In this document: piece by piece, positions 44,173 to 52,834 of the stretch
How positions within the stretch are numbered: position 1 is the first letter of the stretch
Layout: every line of letters starts with the position of its first letter
Assembly: GCA_964559455.1 (NCBI GenBank)
Contig: CAZLHO010000015.1
Span: forward strand, 1-53,682
Reading direction: 5' to 3'
DNA: 53,682 bases
DNA from: CAZLHO01 sp964559455
GTDB taxonomy: Bacteria; Krumholzibacteriota; Krumholzibacteriia; LZORAL124-64-63
The notes under the pieces: model-generated
Databases searched by the model: none
Told to the model about the DNA's origin: nothing
What the model saw: only the letters and a program-made list of their open reading frames with translations
Translations under genes and position numbers: made by a program

Positions 44173-45158
44173 GGCGCGCGACGCTGCTCGCGCTGCTGGC
44201 CGCGCTGGCGGTCGTCGTCATGCTGACGGCTCCCTTCGTCGGCATGAGGGCCCTGGGCCCGGGCGACGTGCTGGGCAGCGCCGCCGACGCCGTCGAGAGC
44301 GGCATCTTCTGGCAACTGCGGGTGCCGCGGGTGCTGCTGGCCTTCGTCGTCGGCGCCGTGCTCGGCCTGGGCGGGATGGTCTTCCAGGCCGTCTTCCGCA
44401 ATCCGCTGGCCACTCCCTTCACCCTGGGCGTCAGCAGCGGCGCCGCGCTGGGCGCCACCCTCTTCGTGCGCCTGGGCCTGACCTTCACGGTGATCGGACT
44501 GGCCGGAGTCTCGCTCTTCGCCTTCGCCGGCGCGCTGCTGGCCATCGGCCTGGTCTACGCCCTGACGCGTCTGCGCAGCGGCTCGACCGACGCCACGATG
44601 CTGCTGGCGGGCGTGGCGGTCAGCTTCTCGTTCTCGAGCCTGATCCTCTTCGTGCACTACACCTCGGACATGGCCCAGTCCTTCAACATCCTGCGCTGGC
44701 TGATGGGGCGGCTCGAGATCGTGGGCATGAGGCCCCTGCTGGGCCTGCTGCCGCTGACGGTGCTCGGCGGGGCGGTCGTGATGCTGCGCCTGCGCGAACT
44801 CGATCTGCTGGCGCTGGGGGAGGACCTGGCCTTGAGCCGGGGCGCCGACGTTCGCCGCGACCGCCGCCTGCTCTTCGGCGCCGTCTCGCTGGCGGTGGGC
44901 GGAGCCGTGGCGGTCTGCGGTCCGATCGGCTTCGTGGGGATGATGGCGCCGCATATCTGCCGGATGATCGTCGGCCCGGACCACCGCTGGCTGGGGCCGG
45001 CGACCCTGCTCTTCGGCGGCACCTTCCTGGTCCTCTGCGACACCCTGGCCCGCACGCTGATCGCGCCGGCCGAGATCCCGGTCGGGGTCCTGACCTCGCT
45101 TCTGGGCGGGCCCTTCTTCATCTGGCTGCTGGTGACCGGCACGCGCCGGGGCGCCTGA
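44169..45158 (+). CDS. FecCD-family permease of the cobalamin/siderophore importer (BtuC-like)
   Basis: A 329-residue permease with about ten membrane helices. Family landmarks include L-R-V-P-R-V-L-L-A-F-V-V-G-A-V-L-G-L-G-G, then N-P-L-A-T-P-F-T-L-G-V-S-S-G-A-A-L-G, and the cytoplasmic coupling segment G-P-I-G-F-V-G-M-M-A-P-H-I-C-R. It forms the translocation path as a homodimer with two ATPases. The start is GTG 44169, overlapping the previous stop. It completes a minimal three-gene importer; no TonB-dependent receptor gene is nearby, so the outer-membrane step must be encoded elsewhere. Confidence 0.92.
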   Translation: MRRATLLALLAALAVVVMLTAPFVGMRALGPGDVLGSAADAVESGIFWQLRVPRVLLAFVVGAVLGLGGMVFQAVFRNPLATPFTLGVSSGAALGATLFVRLGLTFTVIGLAGVSLFAFAGALLAIGLVYALTRLRSGSTDATMLLAGVAVSFSFSSLILFVHYTSDMAQSFNILRWLMGRLEIVGMRPLLGLLPLTVLGGAVVMLRLRELDLLALGEDLALSRGADVRRDRRLLFGAVSLAVGGAVAVCGPIGFVGMMAPHICRMIVGPDHRWLGPATLLFGGTFLVLCDTLARTLIAPAEIPVGVLTSLLGGPFFIWLLVTGTRRGA

Positions 45159-45172
45159 GGGGAAGGGGAGCC

Positions 45173-46030
45173 GTGGCCTACCTGATCGTCGTCTCGCTGC
45201 TCTGGGCCTTTTCCTTCGGCCTGATCAAGACGCAGCTCGCCGGCTACGATCCCCTGCTGGTGGCGGCGGCGCGGTTGCTGCTGTCGCTGGCCGCCTTCGC
45301 TCCCTGGCTGCTGCGCCACCGGCCGCCGGCGCCGCTGCGCGCGCGGCTGATGGCCGTGGGCGCCGTCCAGTTCGGGCTGATGTACGTCGCCTACATCGCC
45401 GCCTACCGCTACCTGCCGGCCTACGCCGTGGCCCTGTTCACCGTCTTCACGCCGCTCTACGTCGTGCTGATCCTGGACTTCGGCAGCGGCCGCCTGCGCC
45501 GAGGGCCCCTGCTGGGATCGCTGCTGGCGGTGGTCGGCGGCGCCCTGGTGGCCTGGCGCGCCCTGCCCGGCGGGGCCGCCTTGCCGGGGATCCTGCTGCT
45601 GCAGGCCTCGAACCTCTGCTTCGCCGGCGGCCAGGTCGCCTACCGGCGGCTGATGCGCGGGCCGTATTCAGTCCCGAGCCTGCCCGAGGCCGCCCGCACG
45701 GGCTGGATGTACCTGGGGGCCGCACTGGCGACCACGGCGGCGGCGCTGCTCTTCGGCCACGCGCCCGACGCGCCGCCCGGCGGCCGGGCCCTGCTGGCCC
45801 TGCTCTATCTTGGGCTGATCCCCTCGGCCCTGGCCTTCCACCTGTGGAACAAGGGGACGCTGCGGGCCTCCGCGGGCGGCCTGGCCGTGGCCAACAACCT
45901 GAAGATCCCCCTGGCGGTGCTGGTCGCCTGGGCGGTCTTCGGCGAGGACGCGCCCTACGGCCGCGTCCTGGCCGGTTTGGCGGTGATCCTGGCGGGGCTG
46001 GCCGTGGCGCGGGGCCGCGAGGCGGAATAA
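45173..46030 (+). CDS. EamA-family (DMT) transporter
   Basis: A 285-residue integral membrane protein with ten predicted helices in two EamA repeats. The N-terminal half begins L-L-W-A-F-S-F-G-L-I-K. The second half ends with I-P-S-A-L-A-F-H-L-W-N-K-G and A-V-F-G-E-D-A-P-Y-G-R-V-L-A-G, typical of drug/metabolite transporters in the carboxylate/amino-acid exporter group. The substrate is unknown. It starts with GTG 45173, 14 bp after the importer permease stop, behind a G-rich ribosome site, and is probably cotranscribed with the importer, though no functional link is evident. Confidence 0.88.
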   Translation: MAYLIVVSLLWAFSFGLIKTQLAGYDPLLVAAARLLLSLAAFAPWLLRHRPPAPLRARLMAVGAVQFGLMYVAYIAAYRYLPAYAVALFTVFTPLYVVLILDFGSGRLRRGPLLGSLLAVVGGALVAWRALPGGAALPGILLLQASNLCFAGGQVAYRRLMRGPYSVPSLPEAARTGWMYLGAALATTAAALLFGHAPDAPPGGRALLALLYLGLIPSALAFHLWNKGTLRASAGGLAVANNLKIPLAVLVAWAVFGEDAPYGRVLAGLAVILAGLAVARGREAE

Positions 46031-46035
46031 GAGGA

Positions 46036-46087
46036 CCGTTAACGGCGAGATTTTGTTGAAATACTTCGCAGTTGCCTCTACTATAAT
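46036..46087 (+). promoter_or_regulatory. pckA promoter with upstream palindrome
   Basis: A perfect 10-bp palindrome CCGTTAACGG (46036-46045) precedes TTGAAA (46056-46061) and a consensus TATAAT (46082-46087). The 20-base spacing is longer than ideal, so the promoter may need an activator, possibly bound at the palindrome. Confidence 0.45.
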
Positions 46088-46115
46088 CCATCTGCAAGCT
46101 AGATTTTCAGCCCCG

Positions 46116-46136
46116 CCCGCCGTGGCGGGAATTTTT
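46116..46136 (+). terminator. Leader hairpin with T-run between the pckA promoter and start
   Basis: CCCGC (46116-46120), loop CGTG, GCGGG (46125-46129), then AATTTTT (46130-46136). It is shaped like an intrinsic terminator and lies downstream of the predicted promoter, 37 bases before the start codon, so it could attenuate pckA. It may equally stop EamA read-through. Confidence 0.45.
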
Positions 46137-46172
46137 CATTCCCCCGCCCGATTTCTCGGAGGAATTCCGGAC

Positions 46173-47843
46173 ATGAGCATCACGGACCGTCTCGAGAGTC
46201 TTCTCACCGGCCACGCCGCCGTCCAGCGCAACATCGCCCGCCCCGACCTGATCGAGGCCTGCGTCGCCAACGCCGAGGCCTTCATCAGCGCCGGCGGCGC
46301 CCTGGCGACCTGGACGCGTCCCGAGTCCACGGGCCGCAGCCCCAAGGACACGCTGATCGTCCGCCGCGCCGCCAGCGTGGACGAGTTCGACTGGTCGAGC
46401 GCCAACAACATCCCGGTGGACGAGGAGACCTTCGACATGCTCGTCGAGGACGCCCTGGCCACGCTGGCGGCCAGCCCGCGCCTCTACGCCAGCGACCGGG
46501 TCGTGGGCGCCGACTCGGGCTACGCCCTGCCCGTGACCTCGGTCTGCAACAGGGCGACGCAGATCCTCTTCCTGGACAACATGTTCCGGCCGCGTCCCGA
46601 CGATCTGGAGCGGAGCATCTTCGCCGACGGCCCCTTCACCCTGCTGGTCTGCCCCGACGACAAGCTGGACCCGGCCCGCTACAAGGGCCGCCTGCGCGTC
46701 GACCCCCGTCTGGGCGGCACGAGCACGATGGTGATCGCCGCGGATTTCGACCGCCGCATCGGCGTGGTCTACGGTTCGGCCTACTGCGGCAGCTGCAAGA
46801 AGATGCTGTTCACGGCCATGAACCACCTGCTGCCCGCGGCGGGGATCCTGCCCCTGCACTGCTCGGCCAACGAGGGCCCCGACGGGGACATCGCCCTGCT
46901 GCTGGGCCTGAGCGGCACCGGCAAGACCACGCTTTCGGCCGATCCCGACCGCGCGCTGCTGGGCGACGACGAGCACGGCTGGAGCGACGACGGCGTCGCC
47001 AACTTCGAGAACGGCTGCTACGCCAAGCTCATCGACCTGGACCCGGCCAAGGAGCCGGAGATCCACAAGGCCTGCTTCCACCAGGCGCCCTACCGGGAGC
47101 ACGGCGCGATCATCGAGAACGCCATGATGTACCCGAACGGGACCTTCGACCTCTACGACGACCGCTTCACGCCGAACAGCCGCGGCTCGTATCCGCTGAC
47201 CTACCTGTCGAACATCAAGGAGAACTCCACCGGCGGGCATCCGCGGTCCATCCTCTTCCTGACCGCGGACGCCAACGGCGTGCTGCCGCCGGTCGTGAAG
47301 ATGACCCGCGAGCAGGCCATGCTGTGGTTCCTGATGGGCTACACCAGCAAGCTGGCCGGCACCGAGACCGGCGTCACCGAGCCGAAGTCGGCCTTCTCGC
47401 GCTTCTTCGGCGCGCCCTTCATGCCGCGCAACCCCGACGTCTACGCCAAGCTGCTGGGCGAGAAGCTGGACCGCCACGACGCCACCGTCTACGGCGTCAA
47501 CACCGGCTGGAGCGGCGGTCCCTACGGGGTCGGCGCGCGCATGGACATCAACGTGACCAGGGCCATGGTGAACGCGGCCATCTCCGGCGCGCTGCTGGAC
47601 GTGGAATGCGAGCAGGACCCGATCTTCAAGGTCTGGGTGCCGAAGACCTGCCCGGGCGTGGACGATGCTTCCATCCTCTGCCCCGTGAACACCTGGCAGG
47701 ACAAGGACGCCTATCGCCAGCGGGCCTTGAAGCTGGCCGCCGACTTCGCCGCCCACTTCGAGCAGGCCTACGGCGACAAGGACATCGATCCGGCGATCGC
47801 CGCCGAATGCCCGGGCCGGGACGTGATGTCGCTGGAGGGCTAG
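46173..47843 (+). CDS. pckA: Phosphoenolpyruvate carboxykinase (ATP-type)
   Basis: A 556-residue ATP-dependent PEPCK. The P-loop is G-L-S-G-T-G-K251-T-T-L-S. The metal/phosphate site D-D-E-H-G-W follows, then F-E-N-G-C-Y-A-K, S-R-G-S-Y-P-L near residue 350 (oxaloacetate side) and N-T-G-W-S-G-G-P-Y-G-V-G. It catalyses oxaloacetate + ATP to PEP + CO2, the entry step of gluconeogenesis, in the cytosol. GGAGGA upstream selects ATG 46173 over earlier in-frame codons. It is monocistronic, between a promoter with a possible leader hairpin and a strong terminator. It is functionally related to the GAPDH pair but not linked to it. Confidence 0.95.
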   Translation: MSITDRLESLLTGHAAVQRNIARPDLIEACVANAEAFISAGGALATWTRPESTGRSPKDTLIVRRAASVDEFDWSSANNIPVDEETFDMLVEDALATLAASPRLYASDRVVGADSGYALPVTSVCNRATQILFLDNMFRPRPDDLERSIFADGPFTLLVCPDDKLDPARYKGRLRVDPRLGGTSTMVIAADFDRRIGVVYGSAYCGSCKKMLFTAMNHLLPAAGILPLHCSANEGPDGDIALLLGLSGTGKTTLSADPDRALLGDDEHGWSDDGVANFENGCYAKLIDLDPAKEPEIHKACFHQAPYREHGAIIENAMMYPNGTFDLYDDRFTPNSRGSYPLTYLSNIKENSTGGHPRSILFLTADANGVLPPVVKMTREQAMLWFLMGYTSKLAGTETGVTEPKSAFSRFFGAPFMPRNPDVYAKLLGEKLDRHDATVYGVNTGWSGGPYGVGARMDINVTRAMVNAAISGALLDVECEQDPIFKVWVPKTCPGVDDASILCPVNTWQDKDAYRQRALKLAADFAAHFEQAYGDKDIDPAIAAECPGRDVMSLEG

Positions 47844-47868
47844 ATCCTCATCGGAGCGTGAACGACGA

Positions 47869-47897
47869 CGGGGGCCCCGCGGGGCCCCCGTTTTCAT
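47869..47897. terminator. Intrinsic terminator between pckA and prolyl oligopeptidase
   Basis: A near-perfect palindrome CGGGGGCCCC-GC-GGGGCCCCCG (47869-47890) is followed by TTTTCATT. It ends pckA and, given its symmetry, could also act on the convergent gene. Confidence 0.82.
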
Positions 47898-47918
47898 TAC
47901 GCCGCCGCCGCCGCGCGG

Positions 47919-50042
47919 TCAGTCGACGCCCAGCGCCCATTCGAGGAAGGCCAGCTTGTCGGCGTATTCCTCGATCGTGGCCGAGACCGGGGTGCCGCCG
48001 CCGTGGCCCGCCCGGGTCTGGATGCGGCAGAGGACCGGGGCCGGGCCGCCCTGGGCCGCCTGCAGCCGGGCCGCGTACTTGAAGCTGTGCCCCGGCACCA
48101 CGCGGTCGTCGTGGTCGGCGGTGGTCACCAGCGTCGGCGGGTAGGCCGCGCCGTCGGCGATGTTGTGGTAGGGGGAGTAGGCCCTCAGCACCGGGAACAT
48201 CGCCGGATCCTCGACCGAGCCGAAGTCCGAGGCCCAGGCCCAGCCGATCGTGAACTTCTCGTAGCGCAGCATGTCCATCACGCCGACCTCGGGGACGGCG
48301 GCGCCGAAGAGATCGGGACGCTGGTTCAGGACCGCGCCGACCAGGGTGCCGCCGTTGGACCCGCCGCCGATCGACAGGCGCGGCGTGCTGGTCCAGTCCT
48401 CGGCGATCAGCCACTCGGCCGCGGCGATGAAGTCGTCGTAGCTGTTCTGCTTGTTCTCCAGCATCCCCGCGCGGTGCCACTCCTCTCCGTACTCGCCGCC
48501 GCCGCGGATGTTGGCCACGGCGTAGAGGCCGCCCCGTTCGATCCAGCAGCGGCCGAAGGTCGAGTAGAACGGGGTCATCGACACGTTGAAGCCGCCGTAG
48601 CCGTAGAGGTAGGTCGGGTTGGCGCCGTCGCGCTCCATGTCGGCGGCGTGGATCAGGAACATGGGGATGCGGGTGCCGTCCCTGCTCTCGTAGAAGACCT
48701 GCTCGGTGACCAGGCCCTCGGCGGCCGGCAGTCCGGGGCCGCCCACGACCTCGGTGCGCCCGGCGGCGAAGTCGAAGCGCATGGCCGTCACGGGGGTGAG
48801 GAACGAGTAGTAGCCGAAGTGGATCTCCGGGTCCGATCGGCGGGCCTCGATCTGGTAGACGGCGCCGATGCCGGGCAGCGGGATCTCGCCGCGGGCCTCG
48901 CCCGAGACGTCGAAGCGGCGCAGGACGTTGCGGGCGTCGACCATGTAGCTGACCACGAACTCGTCGTGGGCCATGGCCGCCGCCTCGATGACGTCGCCCG
49001 ACTCGGGCACGACCTCGCGCCAGGCCGACTCGCCGGGATCGCGGCTGTCGACGGCGACGATGCGGCCGCGCGGCGCGGCGCGGGTGGTCCAGAAGTAGAA
49101 GACCGGTCCGTCGTTGCCCAGGAAGTTGTGGTCGGCCGTGAATCCCGTCAGCAGCTCGATCGTCTCGCCGTCCGGCAGGGGCTTCAGGTAGACGTCGTTC
49201 TCCTCGGCCGTGCTGTGGTCGACCTCGATCACCAGCCATTCGCCGTCCTCGGTCACCTCGGGGGCGAAGGACCACTCGGGGTGGTCGGGGCGGGAGTAGA
49301 CCAGGACGTCGTCCGCGACCGGCGTGCCCATGCGATGGAAGAAGAGCTTCTGGTCGTAGTTGGCGGCGGTCAGCTCCCGGCCCGCGGCGGGTTCGTCGAA
49401 GCGGCCGTAGAAGAAGCCCCCGTCGTCGGGCGTCCAGGCCGGCTCGACGAACTTGCACCAGCGGATCGTCTCGGGCAGGTCGGCGTTCGTGGCGACGTCG
49501 CGCACGAGCCACGTGTCCCAGTCGGACCCCGCCTCCTGGCGCGACCAGAGCACGAGACCGCCGTCCCCGCTGGGGACCCAGCCGGCGATCGAGACGGTGT
49601 TGTCGTCGCTCAGCCCGCTCGGATCGAGGAGCACGCGGGGCTCGCCGTCGCGGCCCTCGCGCACGTAGAGCACGCTCTGGTCCTGCCCGGGGTCGCGCCG
49701 CGTGAAGAAGATGCGGTCGCCGCGGATCAGGGCCACGCTGTGGGCCGTGTAACCGATGCGCTCGGCGACCAGGGACCGGATTCCGTCGCGGCCGGGCAGC
49801 GAGCCCAGCACGGAGTCGGCCAGCGCCTTCTGGGCCTGCACCCACGTCACCGTCTCGGGGCTGTTGTCGTCCTCGAGCCAGCGGTAGGGGTCGGCCACCG
49901 CGACGCCGTGGAGAGTGTCGACCACGTCCACGGTCGCCGTGGGCGGATAGGCCAGGGCGGGGAATTCGGGGGCGCGCGGAGCCTCTGCGCAGCCCGCCGC
50001 GATCAGCGCGACCAGCAGAAGGGCGGGCACGGAGATCCTCAT
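47919..50042 (-). CDS. Prolyl oligopeptidase (S9A), putative lipoprotein
   Basis: The 707-residue product has a signal peptide ending A-L-I-A-A-G-C, a near-lipobox suggesting a lipidated, envelope-bound enzyme. The N-terminal beta-propeller starts with D-P-Y-R-W-L-E-D-D-N-S-P-E-T. The C-terminal alpha/beta hydrolase has nucleophile Ser562 in G-G-G-S-N-G-G, an Asp near 645 in D-H-D-D-R-V-V-P, and His680 in R-A-G-H-G-G-G. N-I-R-G-G-G-E-Y-G-E-E-W-H is the usual S9A segment. It cuts short peptides after proline. It is monocistronic, with ATG 50042 and a promoter-like pair at 50103-50132. Confidence 0.92.
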   Translation of the reverse strand: MRISVPALLLVALIAAGCAEAPRAPEFPALAYPPTATVDVVDTLHGVAVADPYRWLEDDNSPETVTWVQAQKALADSVLGSLPGRDGIRSLVAERIGYTAHSVALIRGDRIFFTRRDPGQDQSVLYVREGRDGEPRVLLDPSGLSDDNTVSIAGWVPSGDGGLVLWSRQEAGSDWDTWLVRDVATNADLPETIRWCKFVEPAWTPDDGGFFYGRFDEPAAGRELTAANYDQKLFFHRMGTPVADDVLVYSRPDHPEWSFAPEVTEDGEWLVIEVDHSTAEENDVYLKPLPDGETIELLTGFTADHNFLGNDGPVFYFWTTRAAPRGRIVAVDSRDPGESAWREVVPESGDVIEAAAMAHDEFVVSYMVDARNVLRRFDVSGEARGEIPLPGIGAVYQIEARRSDPEIHFGYYSFLTPVTAMRFDFAAGRTEVVGGPGLPAAEGLVTEQVFYESRDGTRIPMFLIHAADMERDGANPTYLYGYGGFNVSMTPFYSTFGRCWIERGGLYAVANIRGGGEYGEEWHRAGMLENKQNSYDDFIAAAEWLIAEDWTSTPRLSIGGGSNGGTLVGAVLNQRPDLFGAAVPEVGVMDMLRYEKFTIGWAWASDFGSVEDPAMFPVLRAYSPYHNIADGAAYPPTLVTTADHDDRVVPGHSFKYAARLQAAQGGPAPVLCRIQTRAGHGGGTPVSATIEEYADKLAFLEWALGVD

Positions 50043-50102
50043 GGTCCACCTCGTCGTTCGGGGGAGGGAGCAATCCGGTCGATCGTCGCGCGGGTCGGGA
50101 CC

Positions 50103-50132
50103 AGCCTAGCGCGGGAGGACGGCCGTTGTCAT
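50103..50132 (-). promoter_or_regulatory. Putative promoter of the prolyl oligopeptidase gene
   Basis: On the minus strand ATGACA (50132-50127), 18 bases, TAGGCT (50108-50103). The -35 is good and the -10 moderate. It is 61 bases upstream of ATG 50042, in the divergent gap with the pseudouridine synthase gene. Confidence 0.35.
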
Positions 50133-50193
50133 GGCCTGATTGGACCTGCGTTCCTTCTTTCGCCGCTTCCGGGGCTCTGCTACCTTCCCGGGC

Positions 50194-50901
50194 ATGGACT
50201 CCGGAAAGCTGATCGTCATCCACGAGGACAACCACCTGCTGGCTGTGGTGAAGCCCGCCGGCCTGCTGGTGCAGGGCGACCGCAGCGGCGATCCGACCCT
50301 GTTCGAGGCCGGCAAGGACTACTTGCGGCTCAAGTACGGCAAGCCCGGCAAGGTCTACCTGGGGCTCGTCCACCGGCTGGACCGTCCCGTTTCGGGCCTG
50401 GTGCTCTTCGCGCGCACCTCCAAGGCCGCCGGGCGCCTGTCCCGTCAGTTCCGCGAGGGGGCGGTCCACAAGACCTATCTGGCCGTGGTGCGCGGCGTTC
50501 CCGACCCCGACGCCGGGGAACTGCGGGGCTGGATGGGGGCCAAGGCCGAGGCCGACGGCCGCACGCGCCTGGAAGCGACGCCCTTCGCCGGCGCCCGCGA
50601 GGCCCTGCTGACCTACCGCACGCTCGAGACGGCCGCCGGCTGCGCCCTGCTCGAAGTGCGGCCCGTCACCGGCCGCCGGCACCAGATCCGGGTCCAGCTC
50701 GCCGCTGCCGGCTGGCCGATCCTGGGCGACGTCAAGTACGGGGCGGACGCGCCGCTGCCGGACCGGGTCGTGGCCCTGCACGCCCTGCGCCTGGAGGTCG
50801 CCCATCCCGTCGGCGGGGCGGCCCTGGTCCTCGAGGCCCCTTTGCCGGCGCACTGGCCCTGGCCGCCGGGCGGCGCCGGTGAACCCGGAGGAGCGCGATG
50901 A
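50194..50901 (+). CDS. RluA-family RNA pseudouridine synthase
   Basis: A 235-residue pseudouridine synthase. The catalytic motif is H60-R-L-D63-R-P-V-S-G, with Asp63 the nucleophile. The N-terminal L-L-A-V-V-K-P-A-G-L and C-terminal G-R-R-H-Q-I-R-V-Q-L and G-D-V-K-Y-G are standard RluA/RluD motifs. There is no S4 domain, so it resembles the short RluA/RluC-like or TruC-like forms that modify rRNA or tRNA. ATG 50194 sits just after the -10-like TGC-TACCTT (50178-50186), so the transcript may be nearly leaderless. The next gene overlaps its stop (ATGA). Confidence 0.92.
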   Translation: MDSGKLIVIHEDNHLLAVVKPAGLLVQGDRSGDPTLFEAGKDYLRLKYGKPGKVYLGLVHRLDRPVSGLVLFARTSKAAGRLSRQFREGAVHKTYLAVVRGVPDPDAGELRGWMGAKAEADGRTRLEATPFAGAREALLTYRTLETAAGCALLEVRPVTGRRHQIRVQLAAAGWPILGDVKYGADAPLPDRVVALHALRLEVAHPVGGAALVLEAPLPAHWPWPPGGAGEPGGAR

Positions 50902-52016
50902 TCCAGGTCGACGTCACGGTGATCGGAGGGGGAATCGTCGGCTGCGCCACGGCCGCGGCCGCGGCGCGCCGTTTTCCCGGCGTGGTGCTGCTCGAGAAGG
51001 AAGCCCGCCTGGCCACGGGCGTGACCGCGCGCAACAGCGAGGTCGCCCACGGCGGCATGTACTACCCGACGGGCACCCTCAAGGCTCGCTGCTGCGTCGA
51101 GGGCCGGCGGCTGCTGAAGAGCTTCTGCGCCGAGTCGGGCGTGGACTACCGCGAATGCGGCAAGCTGATCGTGGCCGTCGACACCGGCGACACGCCGCGC
51201 CTGGAGGAGCTGCAGGACCGGGGCCGGGCGAACGGCGTCGAGGACCTGCGCCTGATCGACGGGGCGGAGCTGAAGCGCCTCGAGCCCGCGGTCGCCGCAG
51301 TCGCCGCGCTGCATTCCCCGGCCACGGCCATCGTCGACGCCGAGGGGGCGGCTCACGCCTACGCCCGGCTGGCCGCCGAACGCGGCGCCCAGGTGCTGAC
51401 CGGCGCCCGGGTCGTCGGCCTCCGCCGGGCCGGCGGGCTGTGGCAGGTCCGCGTGGACCGCGCCGGCGGCGAGTCCTGGGCCCACCGCAGCCGCTATGTG
51501 GTCGTGGCCGCCGGCCTCCACGCCGACGAGACGGCGGCCCTGGCCGGACTCGACCCCGACGCCGCCGGCCTGCGCCAGCACTGGGTCAAGGGCAACTACT
51601 TCGCCGTCGCGCCGGCCCACGCCGGCCGCGTCTCGCGCCTGGTCTATCCGGTGCCTCCGGCGGGGACGGACACCCTGGGCGTGCACGTCTGCCTGGACCG
51701 CGCCGGCCAGCTGCGCCTGGGGCCCGACTTCGAGCCCGGGCCGCGCGTCGAGGACTACGGCGTGGATCCGGCCCGCGGCCGGGACTTCTTCGCCGGCGCG
51801 TCGCGCTTCCTGCCCTTCCTGGACAGGGAGGATCTGACGCCCGCGATGTCGGGGCTGCGCCCCAAGCTCTCGGCGGACGGCGAGTTCAGGGATTTCGTGG
51901 TCCGGCGCGAGGAGGGGGCCCTCTCGGGGCTGGTCATCCTCGCGGGCATCGATTCCCCGGGACTGACCTCGGCGCCGGCGCTGGCGCGCCGGGTCGACGC
52001 TTTGCTGGACGACTGA
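50898..52016 (+). CDS. FAD-dependent oxidoreductase, L-2-hydroxyglutarate oxidase-like
   Basis: A 372-residue member of the DAO/L2HGDH family. The FAD dinucleotide fold is V-I-G10-G-G-I-V-G15-C-A-T. It has A-R-N-S-E-V-A-H-G-G-M-Y-Y near residue 50, a flavin-contact motif typical of LhgO/L2HGDH, and it ends with I-L-A-G-I-D-S-P-G-L-T-S-A-P-A-L-A, the family's C-terminal signature. It probably oxidises L-2-hydroxyglutarate, a side product of central metabolism, to 2-oxoglutarate and passes electrons to quinone or O2. The start overlaps the pseudouridine synthase stop, with GGAGGAGC upstream. Confidence 0.87.
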   Translation: MIQVDVTVIGGGIVGCATAAAAARRFPGVVLLEKEARLATGVTARNSEVAHGGMYYPTGTLKARCCVEGRRLLKSFCAESGVDYRECGKLIVAVDTGDTPRLEELQDRGRANGVEDLRLIDGAELKRLEPAVAAVAALHSPATAIVDAEGAAHAYARLAAERGAQVLTGARVVGLRRAGGLWQVRVDRAGGESWAHRSRYVVVAAGLHADETAALAGLDPDAAGLRQHWVKGNYFAVAPAHAGRVSRLVYPVPPAGTDTLGVHVCLDRAGQLRLGPDFEPGPRVEDYGVDPARGRDFFAGASRFLPFLDREDLTPAMSGLRPKLSADGEFRDFVVRREEGALSGLVILAGIDSPGLTSAPALARRVDALLDD

Positions 52017-52042
52017 ACCCACCCGAACCCGGAGACGATGGC

Positions 52043-52834
52043 GTGTTCGAGATCCTGCTGGCCCTTTTTCTCGCCGCCGTCGCGGCCGACGCCCTGCGCG
52101 TCCGTCTGCGTTCCCGGCGCCGCGCCGCGCCGCGTCCCACCGGCGCGCGTCCCTTCGCCGCCGCCGGACGCCAGTACCGCCGCCACTACGGCCGGCGCGG
52201 CTTCCTGAAGCTGGGCGGCGCCGTGCTGGCCGCGGGCGCCCTGGTCTACAGCGGCGCCGACGCGCTGGTCGAGGCCCGGCACGCCGGCGGGGTCCGCTCG
52301 CGCCGGAGCGACCGCGCCGCAGCCCTCTTCAAGCATTTCGGGGAGCGCTTCTGGTTCGGATTCTGGGGCGGCTTCATGCTGCTGGACGCGCTGCTGGCCA
52401 GCACGCCGCTGACCCGCTGGGGGCGGCGCAGCTTCGAGGCCATGGCCGTGGGGTTGCCGGCCCTGTGGACCACCCAGCGGGTGCTGGGCGCGTCGCGCCC
52501 CACCGACGGCGACGAGGATCCCGCCCACGTCCCCGACCCGCGTTGGCGCCCCTTCGCGGACGACAACTCGGCCTCCGGCAACGCCTTCATGGCGGCGATC
52601 CCCTGGCTGACGCTGGCCCGCCGCCCCGGGCCGGCGCCGGCCCGCGCCGCGGCCGCGCTGGCCTCGTTGCCCACCGCCTGGTCGCGCCTGAACGACCGCA
52701 AGCACTTCCTGTCGCAGATCGTCCTGGGCTACAGCATCGCCTGGCAGGCCGTCGGCACGGTGGCGGCGGGCGAAGAGACGCCCCGCCGGCCGGCGGCCGA
52801 CGGGGCGGAAGAGAAAGCGGCGGCCGAGCGCTAG
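52043..52834 (+). CDS. PAP2-like membrane protein with degenerate active site and internal Tat-like motif
   Basis: A 263-residue protein. An N-terminal helix (residues 2-15) is followed by a basic stretch, then R-R-G-F-L-K-L-G-G near residue 50, a twin-arginine-like motif preceding a second hydrophobic helix. The core resembles PAP2 phosphatases: S-A-S-G-N180-A-F aligns with motif P-S-G-H, and S214-R215-x5-H221-x3-Q225 aligns with S-R-x5-H-x3-D. So the motif-2 His is Asn and the motif-3 Asp is Gln; no motif-1 K-x6-R-P is seen. It is probably inactive or altered as a lipid phosphatase. GTG 52043 has GGAG 8 bases upstream. Its stop shares CTAG with the convergent gene. Confidence 0.65.
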   Translation: MFEILLALFLAAVAADALRVRLRSRRRAAPRPTGARPFAAAGRQYRRHYGRRGFLKLGGAVLAAGALVYSGADALVEARHAGGVRSRRSDRAAALFKHFGERFWFGFWGGFMLLDALLASTPLTRWGRRSFEAMAVGLPALWTTQRVLGASRPTDGDEDPAHVPDPRWRPFADDNSASGNAFMAAIPWLTLARRPGPAPARAAAALASLPTAWSRLNDRKHFLSQIVLGYSIAWQAVGTVAAGEETPRRPAADGAEEKAAAER

